A stretch of DNA of 34,035 nucleotides from Acidobacteriaceae bacterium (GTDB lineage: Bacteria > Acidobacteriota > Terriglobia > Terriglobales > Acidobacteriaceae): NCBI GenBank assembly GCA_030037545.1, contig JASHRF010000075.1, positions 1 to 34,035 on the forward strand, written 5' to 3'. Numbering within the stretch: the stretch's first letter is position 1; every line of letters starts with the position of its first letter. The position numbers and the translations under genes are program-made. Below the pieces are notes generated by a model that worked only from the letters and a program-made list of their open reading frames with translations, made no database searches and had not been told where the DNA came from. This document shows positions 24,393-32,928 of the stretch, piece after piece.

Positions 24393-27300
24393 TTAGCGCT
24401 CGCTGTCGGGCGCGCGCAGATCGCAGCGCAGGCAGCGGCGGCACTCTTCGAGCGCTTCCTGATCACTAAGCCCGGTCACCACTTCCTGCTGCGAGCGTTT
24501 GCGCGTTTCGGCGGGTAATTCCGGCGAAGTGTGACGGCGGCTCAAGCTGGGCTCGCCGGGCGCCTGACGGCTGTATTCAAATTGCGGGAACAACCGCTCC
24601 CAGCGCGAAAATTCGGCGCCCGGCTCGGGCATCAGCCGCTCGTCGATGTTGCGCGCCGCCAGCTTGCCGCCGCTCATGGCATTCGAAACGTTGGAGGCGC
24701 CGGTGATTACATCGCCGCCGGCGTAGAAACCGGAACGGCTGGTCTCCAGCGTGAACCGATTGACTTCGAGCGTGCCGTCTTCCTTGAGCGCCAGGCCGGA
24801 GGCGCGGCAAAAATCCTGATCGAAGGTTTCGCCCACCGCCAGGATCACGCTGTCGCACTCGAAGCGCTGCACTTCGTCGGTAGGAATGGGGCGGCGGCGG
24901 CCGGATTTATCGTATTCACCCAGCCGCGTTTTCACAATTTCGACGGCCTTCACATTGCCCTCGGCGTCGCCGAGGATGCGATGCGGCGCGGCCAGAAAGA
25001 CGAAGCGCACGCCCTCTTCTTTCGCGGCGTGAATTTCCTCGTCGATGGCAGGCATGTCGCTGCGCTCGCGGCGATAGAGGATGGCGGCCTGTGCGCCCAT
25101 ACGCACCACCGTGCGCGCCGAATCAATGGCTGCGTTGCCGCCGCCGATGATAGCCACGCGCCCCCCCATCGGCACAGCCTCATGGCGCGCCACAGACTCG
25201 AGGAACGGCAGCGCGGGATGAACGTTGCGGAGTTCGGTTCCGGGCAGGTAGAGCCAGGATTCCTTCCAGGTGCCGATGGAGAGGAATACGGCGTCGAAGC
25301 TGCTGGCGAGATCGTTGAGCGGCAGGTCGAAGCCCACGCGGGTGTGGAAGACGATCTTGACGCCCGCAGCTTCAATCAGGTCAAGTTCGCGGCGTAGAAC
25401 GGCTTTGGGCAACCGGTATTCGGGGATGGCGAAGCGCAACATGCCACCGGCTTCGCCGCGCTCCTCGAATATCGTAACTTCGTGGCCGAGCATGGCCAGA
25501 TAGAAAGCCGCGGTCAGACCGGTGGGGCCGGCGCCGGCAACGGCGATTTTGCGGCCGGTGGATGGAAGCTTCTGCGCAAGAACGCGCTCCACAACCGATG
25601 CAAAGCGGTCGGATTGATAGATAGCGTCGGCGATGGCGCGATGCACCTCGCGCATGTTCACGGCTTCGTCGAAGGACTGGCGGCGGCAGCGGTTGCTGCA
25701 CGGATGTTGGCATACTCGGCCTGTCGAGGCGGGCAGCGGGTTGTCGAGTATCACGGAGACAAAAGCGTCATCGACGCGGCCTTCCTGGTAAAGCTCCAGG
25801 AAGCGGGGGATATTCATGCGCAGCGGGCAACTGTTCTCGCAGGGCGAGAGAGCCAGCTCCTGGCAGACGCCGGCGCGGCAGCGATGGGCGAGGATGTGGT
25901 CTTCGTACTCATTGCGGAAATGACGCAGCGTGGTGAGCACGGGATTGGGCGCGGTCTGTCCCAGCCCGCAGAGCGAGCACTCGCGGATCATGCGGCCCAG
26001 CTCGTCGAGGAGGGTCAGGTGCTCCATGGTTCCATTGCCCGCGGTGATGGCGTTGAGAATGCGCAGAGCCTTGTTGAGGCCCACGCGGCAAGGCACACAC
26101 TTGCCGCAGGACTCGGAGTGGGTGAATTCGACAAAGTAGCGGGCCACGTCGACCATGCAGTTGTCGTCGTCCATCACCACCATGCCGCCGGAGCCCATGA
26201 TGGAGCCGATCTGCGCCAGGCTCTCGTAATCGACGGGCGTATCCAGCATCTCCACCGGGATGCAGCCCCCCGACGGCCCGCCGGTCTGCACGGCCTTCAC
26301 ATGCCGGCCTGCCGGTGCGCCTTCGCCAATGTCGTAGATGAAGCTCTTGAGCGGCGTGCCCAGCGGCATCTCCACCAGGCCGGTGTTCTGCACCTTGCCG
26401 ACCAGCGAAAAGACCTTGGTGCCCGGACTCTTCGTGCTGCCGGTCTCAGCGAACCACCCTGCTCCGCGGGTGATGATAGGCGCGATGTTGCACCAGGTTT
26501 CGACGTTGTTAATGTTGGTGGGCTGGCCCCACAGGCCTTTTTGCGCCGGAAATGGCGGGCGCGGATGCGGCCGGCCGGCAGAGCCTTCGAGCGAAGCGAT
26601 GAGCGCGGTTTCTTCACCGCAGACAAACGCCCCGGCGCCCTGCACCAGCTCGATATTGAGGCTGAATCCGCGATCCAGAATGTTTGCGCCCATCAGCCCG
26701 TATTCCCGCGCCTGTTCGATGGCGCGATTGAGCCGGCGCACCGCGAGCGGATATTCAGCGCGCACATAAACAATCCCTTCGTTCGCCCCCATCACGTAAC
26801 CGCCGATGATCATGCCCTCCAGTAGCGCGTGCGGATCGCCTTCGATCTCGTTGCGGTTCATGTAAGCGCCGGGATCGCCTTCATCGGCATTGCAGATAAT
26901 GTATTTGGGCTCGGGCTTGGCTTTGGCCAGGAAATCCCACTTGTTGCCGGTGAGGAAACCGGCGCCCCCTCGCCCGCGCAGGCGCGCCGCCTTCACCTGC
27001 TCGATGACCGCGTCTTTGCGCCCGTCGATGAGCACCTTGTAGAGAGCCTGGTAGCCGCCCACGGCAATGTACTCCTCGATCTCAGCCGGACTGATAAGCC
27101 CGCAGTTGCGGAGAACGATCTTCTTCTGGCCCTTGAAGAATGGGATCGCGTTCCAGGCCGGAATCTCCGGGTAGCCCTGGCCGTAGCGCACCGTGCCGGT
27201 AATGTGGTCCCACCCCTCGATCTTGCAGTAAACCAGGTCGCGCGGCAGCACCCCGGTGGAGAGGGATTCGAGGATGCGCCCTGCGTCGTTGGCCTGCACG

Positions 27301-27569
27301 CGCTTGAGCATGACCAGCGGATGGCCGGGCAGGCGGACGCTGACCACCGGCTCCTGAAAGCAGCAGCCAAAGCAACCCACGCTGGCCAGCATCACGTCGA
27401 GGCCGTCGCGCTGAATGGCGGCATTGAGAGCGTGAAAGACTTCTTCCGCCCCGTTGCCACGCCCACAGGTTCCCATGCCCACCGCGATGCGCGGTACGCC
27501 GGGAAGCAGCCGGGCGAGTCCGGCTTCGCGAGCCGCATTGAATGCGCCGATATCCTGAATGCGCGGCAT
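24393..27569 (-). CDS. fused NuoF/HoxF diaphorase and GltD/NfnB-type flavoprotein
   Basis: A 1058-residue fusion. Residues 25-110 are a thioredoxin-like ferredoxin domain with an incomplete cysteine set (Cys35, 66, 69, 70). Residues 150-560 are the NuoF core. It includes the FMN/NADH loop GRGGAGFLTGNKW (199-211), CNADEGDPGAYMNR, and the [4Fe-4S] ligands Cys488, 491, 494 and 534. Residues 564-630 are a DPYD/GltD-type double cluster (CRAGVC, CENSC, CQHPCSNRC). Residues 672-980 are the FAD/NADPH module, with GAGPTGLTAAFY, GGMLRFAIPEYRLP, IIGGGNAAID and AGGDVITGASN. The tail adds CRRCLRC (1043-1049). The ATG at 27569 has GGAGG 5 bases upstream, and its start overlaps the stop of the NuoE-like gene. 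The product should exchange electrons between NADH and NADPH, and probably ferredoxin. Confidence 0.88.
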   Translation of the reverse strand: MPRIQDIGAFNAAREAGLARLLPGVPRIAVGMGTCGRGNGAEEVFHALNAAIQRDGLDVMLASVGCFGCCFQEPVVSVRLPGHPLVMLKRVQANDAGRILESLSTGVLPRDLVYCKIEGWDHITGTVRYGQGYPEIPAWNAIPFFKGQKKIVLRNCGLISPAEIEEYIAVGGYQALYKVLIDGRKDAVIEQVKAARLRGRGGAGFLTGNKWDFLAKAKPEPKYIICNADEGDPGAYMNRNEIEGDPHALLEGMIIGGYVMGANEGIVYVRAEYPLAVRRLNRAIEQAREYGLMGANILDRGFSLNIELVQGAGAFVCGEETALIASLEGSAGRPHPRPPFPAQKGLWGQPTNINNVETWCNIAPIITRGAGWFAETGSTKSPGTKVFSLVGKVQNTGLVEMPLGTPLKSFIYDIGEGAPAGRHVKAVQTGGPSGGCIPVEMLDTPVDYESLAQIGSIMGSGGMVVMDDDNCMVDVARYFVEFTHSESCGKCVPCRVGLNKALRILNAITAGNGTMEHLTLLDELGRMIRECSLCGLGQTAPNPVLTTLRHFRNEYEDHILAHRCRAGVCQELALSPCENSCPLRMNIPRFLELYQEGRVDDAFVSVILDNPLPASTGRVCQHPCSNRCRRQSFDEAVNMREVHRAIADAIYQSDRFASVVERVLAQKLPSTGRKIAVAGAGPTGLTAAFYLAMLGHEVTIFEERGEAGGMLRFAIPEYRLPKAVLRRELDLIEAAGVKIVFHTRVGFDLPLNDLASSFDAVFLSIGTWKESWLYLPGTELRNVHPALPFLESVARHEAVPMGGRVAIIGGGNAAIDSARTVVRMGAQAAILYRRERSDMPAIDEEIHAAKEEGVRFVFLAAPHRILGDAEGNVKAVEIVKTRLGEYDKSGRRRPIPTDEVQRFECDSVILAVGETFDQDFCRASGLALKEDGTLEVNRFTLETSRSGFYAGGDVITGASNVSNAMSGGKLAARNIDERLMPEPGAEFSRWERLFPQFEYSRQAPGEPSLSRRHTSPELPAETRKRSQQEVVTGLSDQEALEECRRCLRCDLRAPDSER

Positions 27570-28222
27570 CATTTCCTCCCTTCCCCCAAACCCGCGCGTT
27601 GGAACTGCGGAGATACCGAATCGTTCTTCGTCTGCGGCGCGTTTCCTCCAGGTCCAGCCATCGAATCGCGCGGTCTTGCAATCTGAGTCAGCGCCTTCAC
27701 CTCGCGCTCGAGCGTGCGCTCGTTCACGTGGCTGAGGATGCGGTGATTGACCTCGACCACCGGGGCCAGGGCGCACTGGCCGAAGCAAGCAACGGTGCGC
27801 ACGGTGACGCGGCGGTCGGCGGTAGTGAGCGCGAGCTTGTCGGCCTCGCTGTTCTCATGGGATTCGTGACCGCTGAGGCCCAGGTCGAGACAGAGCTTAT
27901 CCAGCAGGCCGCGCGAGCCGCGCGTGTGGCAGGCCGTACCGCGGCAGACACAGACAACGTTGTCGCCTTCGGGATCGAGGTTGAACAGAGCATAAAAGGA
28001 GGCGGCGCTGAAGATGCGGGCTGGAGGGATGCCGGTGGCGCCGGCAATGTAGCGCAGAGCCGGCAGGGAAAGATATTTGTGCGTGTTGGCGGCCTGCACG
28101 GTTTCGAGAATCCCCAGCAGCGCTCCGGGGCAGCCCTGATGCGCGAAGATGGCCTGATCGATGAGGAGCTTCTCTTTAGTGTCGAGCGTTTCGTGGGCTG
28201 AGTCAGAGGCGAAAGCGGGCAT
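27569..28222 (-). CDS. NuoE/HoxE-like [2Fe-2S] subunit
   Basis: A 217-residue protein, first gene of a three-gene operon. The helical N-terminus includes HKYLSLPALRYIAGATGIPP. The [2Fe-2S] thioredoxin-like domain has the full ligand set, Cys93 and Cys98 in CRGTAC and Cys146 and Cys150 in CFGQC. Residues ASFYALFNLDPEGDNVVCVC are typical of NuoE/HoxE. The C-terminal 30 residues are extra and probably disordered. AAGGAGGG stands 4 to 5 bases before the ATG. The stop codon overlaps the start of the fused diaphorase, so the two are made together. In related complexes this subunit carries one electron branch from the FMN of the NuoF-like subunit. Confidence 0.9.
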   Translation of the reverse strand: MPAFASDSAHETLDTKEKLLIDQAIFAHQGCPGALLGILETVQAANTHKYLSLPALRYIAGATGIPPARIFSAASFYALFNLDPEGDNVVCVCRGTACHTRGSRGLLDKLCLDLGLSGHESHENSEADKLALTTADRRVTVRTVACFGQCALAPVVEVNHRILSHVNERTLEREVKALTQIARPRDSMAGPGGNAPQTKNDSVSPQFQRAGLGEGRK

Positions 28223-28567
28223 AGACCCTCCTTCAGCGTCGGCGGCGCGAAGGCACCCAGCGAACGAATACCCGTCCGCGGACATCTCGCGACGTGCCGG
28301 GCCCGTTGTGTTGCCAAGGCATTCCCGGGGGAAACAGGAAGGAAGAGAGCGATCGCCGGTCATACTCAGCAAAGACGGCGAAAAATGGTTCCCGGCAAAG
28401 AGACACGTTTCCCGTAGAGACTGCTCCCCGGAGGATGTCCGTTCGGAACTCTGCGCCCCACGGGTCGCATGCGGATGTGCCAATTGTCACAGCGGGGTGT
28501 GACGAGGAACGGCATATGCAAGGGTGCGAGTCGGAAGACCGGCGCCACTGCCCGGCGGATACCGGCG
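28223..28567. other. promoter-bearing gap between amylase and redox operon
   Basis: The gap follows the giant GH13 gene and precedes the redox operon, all on the minus strand. It must hold the operon promoter, but I cannot point to a convincing -35/-10 pair. The inverted repeat at 28486-28503 is the clearest element. No gene was seen. Confidence 0.5.
28486..28503. promoter_or_regulatory. inverted repeat GTCACA-N6-TGTGAC
   Basis: A perfect 6-bp inverted repeat with a 6-base spacer, about 260 bases before the NuoE-like start. The half-sites are in the opposite order to the CRP consensus. It could be an operator for another dimeric regulator, or part of a hairpin in the 3' region of the GH13 transcript. 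Confidence 0.3.
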
Positions 28568-31500
28568 CTATGGGTGGTTTGGGCTGCTGCTCTCTGTTTC
28601 AGCCTCGACGGTAGAGTCGAGTGACGCCGGCGGCGACGGTTCGGCGCTGGTTTCTTCTGCCGGCGGCTCACAGGGCTGCTTTGCGGATGAAATGCCGGTG
28701 AGGACGTCGACGCGATAGCCGGCGGCTTCAGCTTGAGCCAGCGCGGCATCGACTCTACTGCTCAGCTCCGCGACCGCGGACGCGGCCGGCGTGGGCACGG
28801 CGGCCAGCTTGAGCAGCGACGGCAAGAGCAGCCACCAGAGCAGCTCCTCATAGCGCTCGCGGACCAGGTATTCACATCCGCTGGCGTGATGCACACCGCA
28901 GAGCCAGCGCACGTCGGGATCGGACCAGAGAGCGGCAGGAATGACGGTTTTTTCTTGCGTGTCTTCAGGAGCGGTCGCGCGGGCCGCCTGCGATTGGTTT
29001 TTGGCAGTATCGGCTTGCTCGGCAGTGTGCGCTCCCGCAGTGGGTTGCGCCTTCCGCTTGCTGTAACGGTTTTTCTGAAGCGACGAGGCGCCCGCGAAAT
29101 CCCGTTTTGGGGCAGGAGCGGGTATTTCTCTTCCGGCGCCCGCACCGGCCAGTAGGCCGACCTTGATGCGCGCGGCCACGCGCCACGCTTCTTCACCTTC
29201 AAAGCCGAGCGCCTCGAATGCATTGGCAAAAGGCTCGCGGAGACGCAGCCGATCGAAGAGATCGAGGGCTGCACGTGCAGACTCATCGGGCTCCGCGTAA
29301 TTGGAACTGACGGATTCGGCCAGCACTTCGAGCATGCACCAGGCAAGAATCGGGCCCCACAGCGCGGTTGCCATAACTTGCGGACTGGGGCTGGGCAACA
29401 TGCGCCGCGCCGCCGCGGTCCATGGCGCCGGAAAGAGCGCTTCGATGACGGGCAAGCGCATAGCGGCGCGCAAATGGTCGCGGAAGCTGTTGGCCAGCGT
29501 GGCCGGATCGGTGAGCGCGGCGGGCAGCTCGTCTACCTGGGCACGGGAGATGTAGGCTTGCTGCGCGAGGCGGAGAAAGTTCTCGGCGTCGTGCCAGGTG
29601 TGCTCGAGAAAGTGCTTGCGTTCGCGCTCGATCTTGCGGTGCGCGCCGGTGGGCACGCCGCGCGGATGCTCGGCGACATCGGCGAAGACGCATACCGTTG
29701 CCGGATCGAGAAGCTGGCGGAGCGCGGCGTGTACCGGCTGCAGCTCTAGATTTACAAGCTCATCGTGCAGGCTGGGAACGCCGCGTCCGCCGAGCACATC
29801 AGCGAGACGGTCCCACGGATACTCGGCTGTAGGCCGCAACTCGCGCCAGTCGAGAAAGGCGTAGCACTGGTAGGCGAGCAGATCGATGCGCAACCCGCGC
29901 TCGAAGTCGCCGGCGCGCCGCAGGTACTCGAGACCGGTGAGCGAGTCGCGCCAGGCAACGACGAGGCTGTTGTCGCCGCTCAGGCCGAGCCCCTCGCGGA
30001 GGCGGAGCTGGCGAAGCTGGCCGGAACCTTTGTCGGCGTAGGCGGCGGAAAAGTCGATGGTGCCATGCGCGGCACCGTAGTGATTGTTGTAGACCACCAG
30101 GGCGCGCTCGCTGCCATTGCGGTTGGAGTAGGCAAAGATGTTTTCGTCGACCGAGCCGTTGTCGTTGAAGAAATCGTAGAGCAGGAAATTGAAGCTCTCC
30201 GCGAAGAGCCAGCGGCGGTGCAGGAGCGGCGAAATCTCGCGCTCGTGGCGCTCCACCAGCCACGCGTCGGGCCATTCTTCATAGCGCGGCCAGCGGTATT
30301 CCATGCCGTACTTTTCGGTGTAGCCCTCGATCTGGCCGTGGCCGAACATGGGCAGGCCGGGAAGAGTGGACATCATCACCGCGACGCCGAAGTATTTGTC
30401 TCCCTTGCCGAACTGGTCAATTGCCGTTCTTTCATCGGGATTGCTCATGAAGTTGACGTAGCGCTTCATGATGTCGGGATCGAACTCCAGGGTGTTCTTG
30501 ATGACCGAGCGGTACTTGGCGTTGTCCTCGTCGCGCAGCATGACCATAAAGGCGCTGTTGTAGACGCGGTGCATGCCCAGCGTGCGAACGAAGTAGCCTT
30601 CCATGAGCCAGAATGCCTCTGCGAGGAGCAACGTTCCCGGAACCTCGGTGGCCACGCGGTCAACGACCTCGCGCCAGAACTCGTGCGGCATGTGGCGATC
30701 AAACTCCGCCTGCGTCATTCCGTACTCGGCGCGCGAAGGAATAGCCCCGCTGGAGCCCGGACCCGGAAACCAGAGGCGATGAAAGTGGCGCTTGGCCAGC
30801 GTCATGGCGGCGTCAAAACGGATCACCGGAAACAGCCGCGCCACGTGCAGAATGGTCTGGATGACCTGCTCGCGCACGGCGGGGTTCAGGTAATCGAGCT
30901 GCGCGGTGTCGTTCCAGGGAAAGCTGGTGCCGTCGTTGCCGTGATAGATGTAGCGCGTCTCGCCGCTCGCCTTGTCGCGGCGGCGAAATACCACCGCGGC
31001 GTCGGACTGCTCGTAGTAGTGGTCTTCAATCTTGATTTCGACGCGGCTGTCGCTGGAGACGTCGGGGCCGTTAAAGGTATAGGCGGGATAGGGCGATTCC
31101 CAGCGGGAGATGAACCACTCCGGATGTTCGACCACCCATGGCGAGTCGATGCCCATGTGGTTGGGCACCATGTCGCTGGCCAGGCGCACGCCATGGCGAT
31201 AGGCGCGGTCGCGGAGATTGATGTAGGCCGCCTCGCCGCCCAGATCCTGGGCGATGGTGTAATCGAAGAGCGAATAAGCGGAGGCCACGGCGTCGCGGTT
31301 GCCGGTGAGCTGCTTGATGGTTTTGGAGGCGCGGCTGCGCTCCCACACGCCGATGAGCCACAACGAATTGATGCCGCGGCTGGCCAGCAGCGCTAACTCT
31401 TCATCGGGAATTTCGTCGAGGCGGCCGATGTGACGTCCGAAGAACCGGCTCAACTGCGCCAGCCACACGTAAGTGCTCTTGGCGATGAGCACCGCGCCTG

Positions 31501-32401
31501 GCATCCACGCCTGATCGGGCGAAAATTTCTCGTACTCGTGCATGACATCAGCGAAGTTGGGCACGTCAGCGCCACCCATAAACGAGGGCCACTGCTGCGG
31601 GCCGCGGCGCGTGCCCGGCGGGTTGAACTGCGCCCAGATGGCCAGCTCCTCTTCGCGCAGAATCTCGCTGGCCATCAGCAGCAATCGCTCCAGCGCATCG
31701 CCGAGCAGCGGCTTCCACAGGCGTCGAATGATTTCGAGCTGCTCGCTGAGCGAGGCGGAGCGCAAAGCCGGCGCGCGCAGCAGTTCGAGCAGGCTCATGG
31801 GTTTTGCATCCGGCAGTGGGATCAGCGGCCGCGTAGCAAAATATTCCGGCAGCGACGCCGTTACCTGCGGATAGACGGTGTTTTCCTTGAGCGGAGTGTC
31901 GTCGAAGAGCTCGGTAAAGGGCTGGAAGGCGGGATTGCGGTTGGCGGTCCAGAGCAGCAGCAGCTCTTCGAGAGCGGCGGAGCGATGCGACATGCCTGCG
32001 GTGGAACCGGCCAGCCATTGAGCGGGCGTTTCCAGACCGCGCATTACGCTCGAGCCGGGAAAATGTTCCACAAAGGTGAGCAGCATCTTGTCCAGGTTGT
32101 CAGCGCCCACCATGCCGCCGAACCAGCCCAGCGCGGCGTTCATCACCTCGGGATCGAACTGCTGGCGATAGCGCGCCATAACTGCGTGGCTGGCCTCGTC
32201 GATCAGTCCCATGGCGTAAAGCGATCCCGCGTGGACGGCTCGTTCTGGATGCTTCTGGACGTCGCGCACCTGGTTGATGCGGTGCGCAAACTCGCGGCAC
32301 GCCGGCATGTTGTCGAGCACCACGTTCCCATTAAAGGAAAACAGTGTCTCCGAGAATCCGTAGCGCTCCCGCGCCTTGCGCGCAATGTGGAATTCCATCA
32401 T
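28568..32401 (-). CDS. giant GH13 alpha-amylase-family enzyme
   Basis: A protein of about 1277 residues. Residues 1-330 form a helical N-terminal region typical of this long GH13 type. The catalytic barrel follows. Region I is DMVPNH (near 410). Region II, with the nucleophile, is IRFDAAM (near 529). Region III, with the acid/base, is LLLAEAF (near 593). Region IV is NFMSNPDE (near 653), where the usual NHD histidine is proline but the Asp remains. After the C-terminal beta domain (to about 800) comes a helical part and, beyond about 1050, low-complexity linkers. The frame stays open to an ATG at 32434, but homologues as I recall them start MEFHIAR, so I chose 32401. There is no signal peptide, so it is probably cytoplasmic glucan or trehalose metabolism. 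Confidence 0.85.
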   Translation of the reverse strand: MMEFHIARKARERYGFSETLFSFNGNVVLDNMPACREFAHRINQVRDVQKHPERAVHAGSLYAMGLIDEASHAVMARYRQQFDPEVMNAALGWFGGMVGADNLDKMLLTFVEHFPGSSVMRGLETPAQWLAGSTAGMSHRSAALEELLLLWTANRNPAFQPFTELFDDTPLKENTVYPQVTASLPEYFATRPLIPLPDAKPMSLLELLRAPALRSASLSEQLEIIRRLWKPLLGDALERLLLMASEILREEELAIWAQFNPPGTRRGPQQWPSFMGGADVPNFADVMHEYEKFSPDQAWMPGAVLIAKSTYVWLAQLSRFFGRHIGRLDEIPDEELALLASRGINSLWLIGVWERSRASKTIKQLTGNRDAVASAYSLFDYTIAQDLGGEAAYINLRDRAYRHGVRLASDMVPNHMGIDSPWVVEHPEWFISRWESPYPAYTFNGPDVSSDSRVEIKIEDHYYEQSDAAVVFRRRDKASGETRYIYHGNDGTSFPWNDTAQLDYLNPAVREQVIQTILHVARLFPVIRFDAAMTLAKRHFHRLWFPGPGSSGAIPSRAEYGMTQAEFDRHMPHEFWREVVDRVATEVPGTLLLAEAFWLMEGYFVRTLGMHRVYNSAFMVMLRDEDNAKYRSVIKNTLEFDPDIMKRYVNFMSNPDERTAIDQFGKGDKYFGVAVMMSTLPGLPMFGHGQIEGYTEKYGMEYRWPRYEEWPDAWLVERHEREISPLLHRRWLFAESFNFLLYDFFNDNGSVDENIFAYSNRNGSERALVVYNNHYGAAHGTIDFSAAYADKGSGQLRQLRLREGLGLSGDNSLVVAWRDSLTGLEYLRRAGDFERGLRIDLLAYQCYAFLDWRELRPTAEYPWDRLADVLGGRGVPSLHDELVNLELQPVHAALRQLLDPATVCVFADVAEHPRGVPTGAHRKIERERKHFLEHTWHDAENFLRLAQQAYISRAQVDELPAALTDPATLANSFRDHLRAAMRLPVIEALFPAPWTAAARRMLPSPSPQVMATALWGPILAWCMLEVLAESVSSNYAEPDESARAALDLFDRLRLREPFANAFEALGFEGEEAWRVAARIKVGLLAGAGAGREIPAPAPKRDFAGASSLQKNRYSKRKAQPTAGAHTAEQADTAKNQSQAARATAPEDTQEKTVIPAALWSDPDVRWLCGVHHASGCEYLVRERYEELLWWLLLPSLLKLAAVPTPAASAVAELSSRVDAALAQAEAAGYRVDVLTGISSAKQPCEPPAEETSAEPSPPASLDSTVEAETESSSPNHP

Positions 32402-32928
32402 CAGAGACCGTACTCCGTGTTTCTCGTCCAGCATTTGCCTATGCGCGAGTGGGATGCTGGTTTGCCGGTCCGCTGCCGCCTTGTGACGGAAAATGCGGCC
32501 AGAATCAAAGGTAAACCATGCGGGCGAGGAACTTAGGTGCGCTCGGGATTTTGACGCTCAGGAAAGGTGGAAAGCGGCAAAACGTCCGCGCCATTCGATC
32601 ACACTGCACCGGGAGATTGCCTCTTTGTCGATTGATTCTGTTCGCCTCGCTTCACGATGAAGATGCCAAGGTTTGGCGTGGGGATGGCTTCGAAAGCTGC
32701 AGCGCATCGAGCGCAACGCAGGCGAAAACTGCCGATGCGGCGTGTTTAGGCGATGAATCCGGACGCACGCAGAGTTCAAAACCAACCGCAGACCCCTGTT
32801 CGGCTTCGCTCAGGCCAGGCTTTCGACTGGGTCGCCGCGGCGGCCTCTGAATACTGCTCGCTGAAATTCTTCAGAAACGTGTCTGAGAACTATCTACGAG
32901 CGCCCAGGAGACACTTCCTGGTCCGCGG
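32402..32928. other. non-coding stretch upstream of GH13 gene
   Basis: This should contain the promoter of the GH13 gene. The segment at about 32796-32822 (CTGTTCGGCTTCGCTCAGG) looks like a dispersed repeat boundary. Short open frames here have no ribosome sites or recognisable products. I see no gene or clear promoter. Confidence 0.5.

Noticed and set aside
29765..31396. Plus-strand frame of 543 codons within the GH13 gene
   Set aside because: It is antisense to conserved catalytic motifs of GH13, so it is a shadow frame caused by high GC.
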